Below are positions 1 through 7,765 of a DNA stretch of 39,562 nt, piece after piece; position 1 is the first letter of the stretch; each line of letters starts with the position of its first letter. The notes below the pieces were generated by a model that was not told the origin of the DNA, did not search any database, and was given only the letters and a program-made list of their open reading frames with translations. The stretch comes from Treponema sp. UBA7590 (GTDB lineage Bacteria > Spirochaetota > Spirochaetia > Treponematales > Treponemataceae): the NCBI GenBank assembly GCA_002478955.1, contig DLKK01000090.1:5859-45420 (forward strand), in the 5' to 3' direction. The translations under genes and the position numbers were made by a program.

Positions 1-1
1 T

Positions 2-1036
2 ACATTTTATGCAAAGTGGCAGGCAGTTCAATACGTTGTTACATATTATCCTAATGGAGCAACTGGCGGTCACGTTCCGGATTCTATTTTTGTTGAAAAA
101 GGAAGTTTGTACACGGTACTTGGAAATGTTGGAAATTTAGAGAAAAATGGGTATGCGTTTACAAAATGGAGTGCTCGTTCAGATGGAAATGGAAGCTTGT
201 ACAGCGCCGGAGATAAAATCTCAGTAACAAGCGATATTAATCTATATGCACAATGGGGCAAGGATTACGCTGCAATGATAAATGTCGAAGGCGGAAGTTT
301 TTATTTTGGCGAGCCAGGCACTTCTCGTCCAAAGATTACTTTGTCAGGCTTTAAAATTGCGCAATATGAACTTACTTATGAACTATGGCTTGAAGTTTAT
401 ACATGGGCAGAAGAACACGATTATGTTATAGGTTCTGCAAAGAAAGGATATGGAACTAATGATGAATATAAAAGTTTTGTACCTGCAACAAATATAAGTT
501 GGAAGAGTGCTTGTGTATGGCTTAACGCTTATAGCGAGTATAAAGGATTTGAACCTGTTTATTATAAAGGAAATTCCGTCTGGAAAGATTACAGTTTAAC
601 AAATGGCTCTGTTACTTGGAATAAGAGCAAAAATGGGTTTCGCTTGCCAACCGAATGTGAGTGGGAATTTGCCGCAGGTAGCGGAGATGCAGAAATACAT
701 GATACTTGCACTTATAGTGGAAGTAATAACATTGATAAAGTCGCATGGTATTATAAAAACAGTGGTGATGAAAGTCATCAAGTTGGCACAAAAGAAGCAA
801 ATAAACTAGGAATTTATGATATGAGTGGTAATGTTGCAGAATGGTGTTATGATTATTATGAAAGTTTTGGAACTGGCGAGTTGATAAATCCTGTGCATGA
901 TAGCGGTTCATACCGTGTTTATAGAGGTGGTTCAATTGGGGATGATGGGAACTACTGCAAAATTTATTCTAGAAACTACTATACTATTTATTCATTTTCT
1001 GAAATAGGGCTACGCATTGCTCAAAATGCGGAATAA
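2..1036 (+). CDS. InlB-repeat / FGE-sulfatase domain protein (5' partial)
   Basis: The reading frame is open from the window edge to the stop at 1036, so the N-terminus is missing. Residues 1 to about 95 hold an InlB B-repeat (Listeria-Bacteroides repeat): the end of one copy (FYAKWQ) and a full copy with YYPNGA, GYAFTKW and LYAQW. From about residue 100 follows a formylglycine-generating-enzyme/SUMF1-type domain with the family signatures RLPTECEWEFAA, YDMSGNVAEW and YRGGS. In these spirochaetes such domains usually sit in secreted or surface proteins and are used as a lectin-like fold rather than as an active sulfatase-modifying enzyme. I cannot see a clear copper-binding cysteine pair, so catalytic activity is doubtful. 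The signal peptide and start lie outside the window. The family call is firm, the function is not known. Confidence 0.9.
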   Translation, partial: TFYAKWQAVQYVVTYYPNGATGGHVPDSIFVEKGSLYTVLGNVGNLEKNGYAFTKWSARSDGNGSLYSAGDKISVTSDINLYAQWGKDYAAMINVEGGSFYFGEPGTSRPKITLSGFKIAQYELTYELWLEVYTWAEEHDYVIGSAKKGYGTNDEYKSFVPATNISWKSACVWLNAYSEYKGFEPVYYKGNSVWKDYSLTNGSVTWNKSKNGFRLPTECEWEFAAGSGDAEIHDTCTYSGSNNIDKVAWYYKNSGDESHQVGTKEANKLGIYDMSGNVAEWCYDYYESFGTGELINPVHDSGSYRVYRGGSIGDDGNYCKIYSRNYYTIYSFSEIGLRIAQNAE

Positions 1037-1056
1037 AATATATTTTGGAGGAAGCT

Positions 1057-1404
1057 ATGATTGTTGAAATTGTAAGGCAAAAAATAAAGGTGGGTACTGT
1101 ATTACAAAATCCATCTAAGGGAAATTCTATTGTTGAAAAGTACACAGAAGGTTCTATCCGGTATAAACGTGGAAAAAGTTCTATTTACTTAAAAAATTCA
1201 TTAATAGAATCTGCATATAAGAATTTTGTTGGCAAAAAAGTTTCAACAAAGGATTTGGCAAATTTTGATATTTATTTTTCTTCAAAACGTCATCATTGTA
1301 ATGCAACTTTTTTTCTTATGCTTATGGACTATTGTGGTTTTTCAAAAAGTGGAATTCATGGAGCAGGAAAAAGGGGTAATCCATTTTATATTGATTTAGT
1401 GTGA
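1057..1404 (+). CDS. Hypothetical protein, 115 aa
   Basis: The ATG at 1057 is chosen because GGAGG stands 5 bases before it; a TTG 12 bases upstream in the same frame has no such site. The gene starts 20 bases after the FGE-domain gene and could share its transcript. The product is basic and soluble, with no signal peptide or membrane segment. It begins with a beta-strand-like stretch (MIVEIVRQKIKVG), has many Lys and Ser, and ends with a Gly-rich tail (GIHGAGKRGNPFYIDL). I do not recognise a family. Its place next to a DUF2442 gene and its small size resemble accessory or toxin-antitoxin-like pairs, but nothing in the sequence proves that. Confidence 0.7.
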   Translation: MIVEIVRQKIKVGTVLQNPSKGNSIVEKYTEGSIRYKRGKSSIYLKNSLIESAYKNFVGKKVSTKDLANFDIYFSSKRHHCNATFFLMLMDYCGFSKSGIHGAGKRGNPFYIDLV

Positions 1405-1436
1405 CTATTTCATTATATAAATAAAAGGTGCTCGAA

Positions 1437-1703
1437 ATGGATATTTCTTTGAATAATGCTAAGGCTCAAAAGGTTTGGACGGACAAAGAAAATTTGTGGC
1501 TTCTTTTGGTTGATGGGCGGCAACTTTCGGTTCCTTTAGTCTTTTTTCCAAATCTTTCTACTGCATCTCAAGAAGATTTGACTCATTATGAATTGAGTGG
1601 CGTTGGTCTAGGAATTCATTGGGATTCTTTGGATGAAGATTTGTATGTTCCGAATTTATTGCTGGGAATTACTGATATAAACCGAATTGGAAAAAGAGCT
1701 TAG
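1437..1703 (+). CDS. DUF2442 domain protein, 88 aa
   Basis: The ATG at 1437 has AAAAGG about 8 bases upstream; a GTG at 1428 in the same frame lies inside that site and is less likely. The protein has the DUF2442 layout: an N-terminal strand with a VW/LW..DGR motif (LWLLLVDGRQLSVPL), a central part, then GVGLGIHWDSLDEDLYVPNLL, where the IHWDSLDEDL core is the family signature. DUF2442 proteins are small, of unknown function, and often sit beside DUF4160 proteins; the upstream neighbour here is not DUF4160. The gene is followed at once by an array of hairpins that probably ends the transcript. Confidence 0.85.
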   Translation: MDISLNNAKAQKVWTDKENLWLLLVDGRQLSVPLVFFPNLSTASQEDLTHYELSGVGLGIHWDSLDEDLYVPNLLLGITDINRIGKRA

Positions 1704-1709
1704 TTCTGT

Positions 1710-1748
1710 AAAAAAAATCCCTCGAGAAAAAACTTTTCTTGGGGGATT
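1710..1748 (-). terminator. Rho-independent terminator, minus strand
   Basis: A 15-bp stem (1716-1730 with 1734-1748, including G.T pairs) closes a 3-base loop. Read on the minus strand it is followed by a run of eight T (complement of 1710-1717). Transcripts leaving ppdK would reach this site after about 430 bases of 3' untranslated sequence. On the plus strand there is no T-tract, so it serves mainly the minus strand. Confidence 0.6.
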
Positions 1749-1799
1749 CTAGCTAAGCCATAGTATTCTGGGTTTACTATGGAAAACTTCTATTGGTGA

Positions 1800-1838
1800 A
1801 AATTAACATCGCTCTTCTGCGATGTTAATTTATTTTTC
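1800..1838 (+). terminator. Rho-independent terminator, plus strand
   Basis: A perfect 13-bp stem (1800-1812 with 1819-1831) with loop TCTTCT is followed by TATTTTTCT. It fits the end of the transcript carrying the DUF2442 gene, about 100 bases after its stop. Confidence 0.7.
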
Positions 1839-2025
1839 TACTATAACAAACTGGACAATTTATATTTTGCTTACTTGTTGTTCGTTTTTTTTGTCGTCCA
1901 ATTTGTTATCAGTTTTGACTGAATTTTTGCGCATCCCAACAACGTTGCCGATGGCTTATTGTTTCAGCCAAAACCTTACGATTCTGTTTACAGATTTTAT
2001 TCGCTTTCGCTTAAAAATCTGTAAA

Positions 2026-2062
2026 CTATTTGTTAGCCTTAATAACAGCCTGTGCTCAACGC
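2026..2062 (-). pseudogene. Relic of a second ppdK 3' end
   Basis: Read on the minus strand, this stretch encodes AQAVIKANK followed by a TAG stop. The intact ppdK 85 bases upstream ends in AQAVIKASK and TAA. The two 37-base segments align without gaps with roughly 26 identities, and most differences fall at third codon positions (GTT/GTA, ATT/ATC, AAG/AAA, GCT/GCG). That pattern suggests divergence while both were coding. Just before the match the frame has a TGA, so only the tail remains. A 13-bp hairpin (1986-2026) directly follows the relic stop and may be its old 3' structure. Chance similarity is possible because the piece is short. Confidence 0.55.
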
Positions 2063-2091
2063 AAACCTTGCGGTTTACTAACGCACAGGCA

Positions 2092-2135
2092 TTGCATTTG
2101 CAAAAGAAAGATTCTTCAACAAATGCAAGTTTTTT
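2092..2135 (+). terminator. Terminator-like hairpin, plus strand
   Basis: A 9-bp stem (2092-2100 with 2120-2128) has a 19-base loop and is followed by GTTTTTT on the plus strand. It would block plus-strand readthrough into ppdK. On the minus strand it follows the ppdK stop but lacks a T-tract, so it is a poor terminator for ppdK itself. The long loop lowers confidence. Confidence 0.45.
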
Positions 2136-2141
2136 CAATAA

Positions 2142-4829
2142 TTATTTAGACGCTTTGATTACAGCCTGTGCTCCAGCCAATCTAGCTGCTGGTACGCGGA
2201 ATGGTGAGCAAGAAACGTAGTTCAAGCCAAGCTTGTAGCAAAGTGCGATAGAAGCTGGGTCGCCACCGTGTTCACCACAGATTCCAAGGTGAAGATCTGC
2301 TTTTACAGAGCGTCCCTTTTCTTCTGCAAGACCAATCATTACGCCAACGCCATCTTCGTCCAAAGTCTTGAATGGATCCTGAAGAAGAATCTTCTGATCC
2401 AAGTAAGAATCAATGAACTTAGAATAGTCGTCACGGCTAAATCCGAATGTTGTCTGTGTAAGGTCGTTTGTACCGAATGAGAAAAAGTCTGCATATTCAG
2501 CGATTTTGTCAGCTGTCGCTGCGGCACGTGGGAATTCAATCATAGAACCAATCTGGAACTTCAATGAAGTCTTTTCAGATTCATTTACTTTTGCGATTAC
2601 AGCTTCTGCCTGAGCGCGAATCTGTTTCAATTCAGCAAAAGTAGTTACGTTTGGAATCATGATGCGAACGTCGTGCTTAAGACCTTCTTTTTCAGCCTGA
2701 GCTGTTGCCAAAGCAATAGCTTCAACCTGCATTTCATAAATCTCTGGATATGTAATTGCAAGACGGCAACCACGGTGTCCAAGCATAGGGTTGTGTTCAT
2801 TCAATTCAGAGTATTTCTTTTCAATGAAGTCAACCTTTACACCAAGTTTTTTAGCCAAAGCTTTTGCCAAAGCAGGTGTTTCAGCCTGAACGAATTCGTT
2901 CAACGGTGGGTCCAAAAGACGGATTGTTACAGCGCGTCCTTCCATTGTCTTGATGATGTTATAGAAGTCTTTCTTCTGAAGTGGAAGAATTGCAGCAAGG
3001 TTAGCTTTTCTTTCTTCTGTTGAATCAGAAATAATCATCTTCTGGAAAGAAGTAAGTTTTGGTTCTTCAAAGAACATGTGTTCTGTGCGGCAAAGACCAA
3101 TGCCTGCTGCGCCAAAGCGGAATGCCTGTGGAGCTTCGTTCTGTTCAGCGTTAGCAAGAACTTCGAATCCCTTGACAGTTTTTCCAGATGGAGTTGTGCG
3201 AACTGAAGCTGCTCGAACTTCATCAGCCCAGCCAAGGAATGTTTCAAGATCGCCAGAAACAGCAGCTGGAGTTACAGGAATTACTTCACCATATACGTTA
3301 CCTGTTGAACCATCGATAGAAATAAAGTCACCTTTCTTGAATTTCTTTCCACCAATTGTAACAGAATCTTTTCCATTGAATACAACATCTGAACAACCGC
3401 AAACACAAGGAGTTCCCATACCACGAGCTACAACGGCAGCGTGTGATGTTCGTCCACCTGTAGAAGTCAAGATACCCTGAGCAACGTACATACCTGCGAT
3501 GTCATCTGGAGAAGTCTCTTTGCGAACAAGCATAACTTTCTTGCCAGCCTTGTCCCATTCAACAGCTTCTTCTGCTGTGAATACAATCTGACCACAACCA
3601 GCTCCAGGAGAAGCGTTAAGTGCAGAAGCCAAAGGTTTTGCTGATTTAAGAGCCTTTGAATCAAACTGTGGGTGGAGCAACTGGTCAAGCTGATCTGGCT
3701 TTACGCGGAGAAGAGCTTCTTCTTTTGTAATCATTCCTTCGCCAACCATGTCTACAGCCATTTTTACAGCAGCAGGTCCTGTTCGTTTACCGTTGCGGCA
3801 CTGAAGCATGAAGAGTTTTCCTTCCTGAACAGTGAATTCCATGTCCTGCATATCGCGGTAATGAGCTTCAAGTCGGTCGCGGATTGTAGAAATTTCCTTG
3901 AAGATTTCTGGCTGCTGTTTTTCAAGGGCAGAAATATCCATTGGAGTGCGGATACCAGCTACAACGTCTTCACCCTGAGCGTTGATAAGGTATTCAGCCA
4001 TAAAGTGGTTTTCACCAGTAGAAGGGTCGCGAGAGAATGCAACACCAGTTCCAGAAGTTTCGCCCATGTTCCCGAATACCATTGCCATAACAGTTACGGC
4101 AGTTCCCTTGATAACATTTTCGTCAATGTTGTTAAGTTTGCGGTAAATGATAGCACGTTCGTTCATCCAAGAACCGAATACAGCGCCAATAGCAGCCCAC
4201 ATCTGATCTTTTGGATTCTGAGGGAAATCTTCTCCCTTTTCTTTTTTGTACATTTCCTTGTACTTAGAAACGATTGTCTGGAGTTCTTCAGTTGTAAGCT
4301 CTGTATCCTGTTTGATACCGCGAACAGCTTTTACTTCATCAATGATTGCTTCAAATTTTGCGTGTTCAACGCCCATAGCAACGTCACCGAACATCTGGAT
4401 AAAGCGACGGTAAGCGTCCCATGCAAAGCGAGGGTTGTTTGTTTTGTTGGCAAGACCAACAACAGATTTATCGTTAAGACCAAGGTTGAGGATTGTGTCC
4501 ATCATACCAGGCATAGATTCAGCAGCACCAGAACGAACTGATACGAGAAGTGGATCATTTTCATCGCCAAGTTTTTTGCCGAATACAGTTTCGAGTTTGT
4601 TAAGATATTCATCAACCTGAGCAGCAAGACCATCAGGATATTTTCTTCCCAATTTGTAATATTCCTGACAAACGTCGATAGAAATTGTAAATCCAGGTGG
4701 AACTGGAAGACTTAAAGGAGCCTTTGCCATCTGAGCAAGGTTAGCGCCTTTACCACCAAGGATTGGACGCATTGATTCATCACCTTCAGCGTCACCGTTA
4801 CCGAAAAAGTAAACATACTTTGTAGCCAT
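2142..4829 (-). CDS. ppdK: Pyruvate, phosphate dikinase
   Basis: It interconverts pyruvate, ATP and Pi with PEP, AMP and PPi in the cytoplasm, and can run as a PPi-linked glycolytic step in anaerobes. The 895-residue length is normal for the family. In order: an N-terminal ATP-grasp domain with GGKGANLAQM (residues 25-34), the phosphohistidine domain with TSTGGRTSHAAVVAR (455-469, catalytic His463), and the C-terminal PEP/pyruvate barrel with GHRGCRLAITYPEI (684-697), SMIEFPRAA (762-770), FSFGTNDLTQ (783-792) and LGICGEHGG (848-856, catalytic Cys851). The ATG at 4829 has GGAG about 10 bases upstream on the minus strand and a strong promoter 40 bases away. All key residues are present, so it should be active. 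Confidence 0.98.
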   Translation of the reverse strand: MATKYVYFFGNGDAEGDESMRPILGGKGANLAQMAKAPLSLPVPPGFTISIDVCQEYYKLGRKYPDGLAAQVDEYLNKLETVFGKKLGDENDPLLVSVRSGAAESMPGMMDTILNLGLNDKSVVGLANKTNNPRFAWDAYRRFIQMFGDVAMGVEHAKFEAIIDEVKAVRGIKQDTELTTEELQTIVSKYKEMYKKEKGEDFPQNPKDQMWAAIGAVFGSWMNERAIIYRKLNNIDENVIKGTAVTVMAMVFGNMGETSGTGVAFSRDPSTGENHFMAEYLINAQGEDVVAGIRTPMDISALEKQQPEIFKEISTIRDRLEAHYRDMQDMEFTVQEGKLFMLQCRNGKRTGPAAVKMAVDMVGEGMITKEEALLRVKPDQLDQLLHPQFDSKALKSAKPLASALNASPGAGCGQIVFTAEEAVEWDKAGKKVMLVRKETSPDDIAGMYVAQGILTSTGGRTSHAAVVARGMGTPCVCGCSDVVFNGKDSVTIGGKKFKKGDFISIDGSTGNVYGEVIPVTPAAVSGDLETFLGWADEVRAASVRTTPSGKTVKGFEVLANAEQNEAPQAFRFGAAGIGLCRTEHMFFEEPKLTSFQKMIISDSTEERKANLAAILPLQKKDFYNIIKTMEGRAVTIRLLDPPLNEFVQAETPALAKALAKKLGVKVDFIEKKYSELNEHNPMLGHRGCRLAITYPEIYEMQVEAIALATAQAEKEGLKHDVRIMIPNVTTFAELKQIRAQAEAVIAKVNESEKTSLKFQIGSMIEFPRAAATADKIAEYADFFSFGTNDLTQTTFGFSRDDYSKFIDSYLDQKILLQDPFKTLDEDGVGVMIGLAEEKGRSVKADLHLGICGEHGGDPASIALCYKLGLNYVSCSPFRVPAARLAGAQAVIKASK

Positions 4830-4868
4830 TGATTTTTACTCCAAAAGAGATAGATATTAGTATCTGAA

Positions 4869-4897
4869 ATACTACATTTAATACGATTAACTGTCAA
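4869..4897 (-). promoter_or_regulatory. Sigma70-type promoter of ppdK
   Basis: On the minus strand a perfect -35 TTGACA (4897 to 4892) is separated by 17 bases from TAGTAT (4874 to 4869). Transcription would start near 4862 and leave a leader of about 33 bases with a good ribosome binding site. Confidence 0.8.
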
Positions 4898-5010
4898 TTA
4901 AAGGAATTTAAATGGGAAAATAAACAAAGAAAAAAACGGTTTGCAAATGCTGTGGTAAATTTTTTTTATCCGTGTTACATTTGAATATCTTTATTTTTGG
5001 TGGATTTTTG

Positions 5011-6132
5011 ATGGATTCTTCTTTTTTTGATTATGAAAAATTCAAAAACGATAACATTCGTGCGATAGATGCAAAATTTGAGGCTCAGAAAATTGCTTTC
5101 GCACCTCTTACATATCAGGCAGTAAGAACAATGCTTGAGACAGGAATTCTTTCTGAGATTGAGAATGCCGGCGACGCAGGAATTACACGCGGCGCATTGT
5201 CTGAAAAAACAAAAATCAGTGAATATGGAGTCGGCGTTCTTTGTGAAATGGCTCTTGGAATGGATGTCATAAAGTTGAGCAAAGATTCAGTTCCGGGCTC
5301 TGATGAAAAAGAAAAATTTGTGCTTGGGAAAATCGGATGGATGCTTCTGGAAGATAATCTTACAAAAGTGAATTTCTGGTTTTCAAATGATATTTGTTAT
5401 GAAGGCGCATTTAAGCTTAAAGAGTCGATTCTGAACGGAAAACCGGAAGGATTGAAAGTTTTTGGCGACAAATGGACAACTGTTTACGAGGCTCTTTCGT
5501 CATTGCCGGAAAAAGCAAAGAAATCCTGGTTTGACTTTGATCATTTTTACAGCGACATTGCGTTCCCGGAGGCGCTTCCGATTGTTTTTGCGGAAAAACC
5601 TAAGTCAATTGTTGATATCGGCGGAAACACGGCAAAATGGTCGATTGCCTGCTGTAAATACAACCCGGATGTTAAAATGACGATTGTTGATTTGCCTGGG
5701 CAGACTGCGGTTGCGGAAAAAAATGCGGCGGTGGCTGGTTTTTCAGAAAGAATTGGTTTCTGCACGGGAAATGTACTTTCAGAGGGAACAAAACTTCCAG
5801 AAGCACCGGATGCTGTTTGGATGAGCCAGTTTTTGGACTGCTTCAGTCTTTCTCAGATTACAAAAATTCTTAAAAAAGTCCACGAGGCGGCAACAGAAGA
5901 AACAAATGTCTATGTGCTTGAGCCGCTCTGGGATAAACAGCGTTTTGCGACAGCCTCTTATTCTTTGCAGGCAACTTCACTTTATTTTACTTGCATTGCA
6001 AATGGAAACAGTAAAATGTACCGCTATGAAGAGCTTGTTGACGCAATCTGCAAGGCTGGATTTGAACTGGAAACCGCCCACCATAATCTTGGTTCAAATG
6101 CTTATTCGCTTTTGGTTTTTAGAAAAAAATAA
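5011..6132 (+). CDS. apeB: ApeB-like SAM-dependent O-methyltransferase
   Basis: First gene of the aryl polyene cluster. The ATG at 5011 is chosen because GGTGG stands upstream; a GTG at 4972 would add 13 hydrophobic residues of no use. The 373-residue protein has the plant/bacterial O-methyltransferase layout (Methyltransf_2). A winged-helix dimerisation domain covers about residues 25-95, and a Rossmann methyltransferase domain carries motif I, VDIGGNTAKWS (201-211), followed by MTIVDLPGQ. In known APE clusters the methyltransferase at this place methylates the aromatic head group; that role here is inferred. The stop codon abuts the start of apeC, so the two are translationally coupled. A weak promoter-like stretch lies before it (4935-4970), but I cannot define one with confidence. 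Confidence 0.85.
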   Translation: MDSSFFDYEKFKNDNIRAIDAKFEAQKIAFAPLTYQAVRTMLETGILSEIENAGDAGITRGALSEKTKISEYGVGVLCEMALGMDVIKLSKDSVPGSDEKEKFVLGKIGWMLLEDNLTKVNFWFSNDICYEGAFKLKESILNGKPEGLKVFGDKWTTVYEALSSLPEKAKKSWFDFDHFYSDIAFPEALPIVFAEKPKSIVDIGGNTAKWSIACCKYNPDVKMTIVDLPGQTAVAEKNAAVAGFSERIGFCTGNVLSEGTKLPEAPDAVWMSQFLDCFSLSQITKILKKVHEAATEETNVYVLEPLWDKQRFATASYSLQATSLYFTCIANGNSKMYRYEELVDAICKAGFELETAHHNLGSNAYSLLVFRKK

Positions 6133-6750
6133 ATGAAAGAAATCTTTGTTTCAAATATCCATAAATGGCAAGCTTCTCCTGAAAACCCAAAAGAAAAGCC
6201 GAAGCTTGAATTTGTTGATGCGCTTTTTAAACGCAGATTGAGCCAGATTACGCGCATGACGATTCAAGTTTTGCATGATTTGCTTGAAGAATTTCCTGAG
6301 GCAAAAGATTTTAAGCAGGTTTTTGTTTCTTTCCGTGGAGAGATTGAACGAGAATTTACTATTAATAAGGGAATAATTGAGGATTCCGAGATTTTGCCGG
6401 CAGGTTTTAGCCTTTCGGTTTTTAATACGCCTATTGCGGCGGCTTCGCTGGCTCTTAAGCTAAAATCCGGTTATTCGGTGATTTATCCTTCTAAAGGTGA
6501 TTTTTATTCAGCATTTTTAGGCGCAGCTTCTGCGGTTCTTTCTGGAAGTGAGGAAAATGTTGTTTTTGTTTATGCTGATGAATATGTGCCGGAGCAATAC
6601 GGAAAACTTCAGCCTGAAAATAATGCCGGATTTGCGTTTGCTTGTGTATTAAGTGCAACTGAATCAAAAGATTCGGTGTCAATAAACTGTGTTGAATCCG
6701 GGGAAAAATTGAAGAGTCCTTTGGAATTTTTAGAAAAAATTTGCGGGTAG
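6133..6750 (+). CDS. apeC: ApeC-like chain-length factor (KS N-terminal-like domain)
   Basis: The 205-residue protein matches the short Ketoacyl-synt_2 (PF13723) family that partners ApeO. It carries the family signature PAGFSLSVFNTPIAAASL, where a true ketosynthase would have its nucleophilic Cys; here no Cys is present, so it cannot condense by itself. In the Xenorhabdus system ApeC forms a ketosynthase/chain-length-factor heterodimer with ApeO. Here that pairing is inferred. It is somewhat shorter than the roughly 240 residues I remember for relatives. The start codon follows the apeB stop directly, with no spacing. Confidence 0.85.
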   Translation: MKEIFVSNIHKWQASPENPKEKPKLEFVDALFKRRLSQITRMTIQVLHDLLEEFPEAKDFKQVFVSFRGEIEREFTINKGIIEDSEILPAGFSLSVFNTPIAAASLALKLKSGYSVIYPSKGDFYSAFLGAASAVLSGSEENVVFVYADEYVPEQYGKLQPENNAGFAFACVLSATESKDSVSINCVESGEKLKSPLEFLEKICG

Positions 6751-6754
6751 AAAA

Positions 6755-7621
6755 ATGGCAAAAGAATCAAAAGAAGAAATTGAACAAAAATATAATCATA
6801 AAGAATTGCCGAAGGTTAAAAATTTCCTTTGGTACGGATATTCGGCTTTTATGAAGCTGTTTTTTTATTTTTTCTTTGGAACAGGAAGCATTTTTCTTGC
6901 GATTTTTGTTTTTCCGTGGATCCGCGTTTTTGAGCACGACAAACATAAGTTCCAGATTAAGGCAAGGGCTTTTGTGTCCGCGTCGTTCAGGTTCTTTATA
7001 AATTTTATGCGCTTTACAGGTGTTGTCCGCCTGAAAGTTGACGATAAAGAGGCGTTCAGAAATATTCATGGCAAAGTGATTGTTGCAAATCATCCTTCTA
7101 TGCTGGATTTTGTGTTTATTATGTCGCTTGTGCCGAATGCAAACTGTATTGTGCGCGGCGGACTTGCAAAAACAGTTCTTGCTGGAGTAATAAGGCAGTG
7201 CTACATTGTGAATACGCTTGATTTTGATGAACTTTGCGCTCTTTGCAAACAGACCTTGGATGAAGGAAATAACGTTATTATTTTTCCTGAGGGAACTCGT
7301 TCACCGCGCCACGGAAAAAATCCATACAAAAAAGGCGCTGCACGCATAGCATATTATTCAAAGGCGGGAATTTTGCCGGTTCTTGTTGGCGGAAATGACA
7401 AATATGGGCTTGGAAAACACGATCCGTTCTGGTCGTACAACCACACGGAAACTTATGTGTACGATTTTTCAAGGTTGCCGGAAATTAAAATTGATGAATA
7501 TCTGCCGCTTTCAGAGACAATTGCGGCAAAACGGCTTACTGATAAAATGGAAGAGGTGATTTATTCGGCGGTTGATAAAAATGACACTTTGTATGTTACA
7601 AACCGCGACAAGGGGTTTTAG
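6755..7621 (+). CDS. apeD: ApeD-like PlsC-type acyltransferase
   Basis: A 288-residue lysophospholipid-type acyltransferase (LPLAT/PlsC family). A membrane segment at about residues 33-57 anchors it to the inner membrane. The catalytic NHPSMLD motif (112-118, His113 and Asp118) and the FPEGTRS motif (177-183) are both present. In APE clusters an acyltransferase at this place is thought to help transfer the polyene to a lipid carrier. The start lies 4 bases after apeC; the only ribosome binding site is a weak GCGGGT overlapping the apeC end, which suggests coupling. A GC-rich hairpin region follows the stop. Confidence 0.9.
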   Translation: MAKESKEEIEQKYNHKELPKVKNFLWYGYSAFMKLFFYFFFGTGSIFLAIFVFPWIRVFEHDKHKFQIKARAFVSASFRFFINFMRFTGVVRLKVDDKEAFRNIHGKVIVANHPSMLDFVFIMSLVPNANCIVRGGLAKTVLAGVIRQCYIVNTLDFDELCALCKQTLDEGNNVIIFPEGTRSPRHGKNPYKKGAARIAYYSKAGILPVLVGGNDKYGLGKHDPFWSYNHTETYVYDFSRLPEIKIDEYLPLSETIAAKRLTDKMEEVIYSAVDKNDTLYVTNRDKGF

Positions 7622-7699
7622 GGGAATGTTCCCCTAGGTGAAAGGGTAGGACGCAACGAAGTGCGGCCGAGGGGAAGGCTCCCCCCCTTCAATTTTTTT
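7619..7699 (+). other. GC-rich palindromic element with terminator-like end
   Basis: A perfect 8-bp palindromic stem with a 2-base loop (7619-7636, GGGGAATGTTCCCC core) overlaps the apeD stop. It is followed by small dyads (CGCA/TGCG around 7652-7664), an imperfect TGAAAGGG/CCCTTCA pair (7639-7646 with 7686-7692) and then T7. The block is far richer in G and C than its surroundings. It could act as an attenuator or weak terminator inside the operon, or be an intergenic repeat; I cannot tell which from one copy. Confidence 0.5.
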
Positions 7700-7706
7700 C
7701 TTAGGG

Positions 7707-7735
7707 TTGCTTTTTTCTTGCTGCTTTTATAAAAT
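7707..7735 (+). promoter_or_regulatory. Possible internal promoter before apeE
   Basis: TTGCTT (7707-7712), 17 bases, TAAAAT (7730-7735). It lies just after the GC-rich hairpin block and 31 bases before the apeE start, so the carrier-protein half of the operon may have its own promoter. Confidence 0.45.
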
Positions 7736-7765
7736 GTAAAAATCAAAAAAAAGGTGAGTCGTATT

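Larger units (their letters stand above)
1704..2141. other. Noncoding gap packed with inverted repeats
   Basis: No credible gene is seen in these 438 bases. They hold a row of dyads: 1716-1730/1734-1748 (15 bp), 1758-1765/1775-1782 (8 bp), 1800-1812/1819-1831 (13 bp), 1843-1856/1896-1909 (14 bp, one mismatch), 1986-1998/2014-2026 (13 bp), 2048-2055/2083-2090 (8 bp) and 2092-2100/2120-2128 (9 bp). Some have T-tracts and look like terminators; others do not. The region separates convergent genes. A possible 132-codon frame on the plus strand is unlike any protein I know and runs into ppdK. Confidence 0.8.

Noticed and set aside
1822..2220. 132-codon ORF on the plus strand
   Set aside because: It runs through several inverted repeats, overlaps the ppdK end and has no ribosome binding site or protein-like pattern.
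3672..4541. 289-codon ORF antisense to ppdK
   Set aside because: It is a shadow frame of the strongly conserved ppdK coding strand, rich in Phe/Cys/Ser as expected for antisense of a coding region.
6133..6750. apeC as a truncated, broken ketosynthase
   Set aside because: Short length and missing Cys are normal for the Ketoacyl-synt_2 chain-length-factor family, so it is not a pseudogene.
7619..7699. tRNA or riboswitch in the GC-rich block
   Set aside because: No cloverleaf with T-loop (GTTCRANNC) or known riboswitch core can be made from it; it is simple palindromes plus a T-tract.
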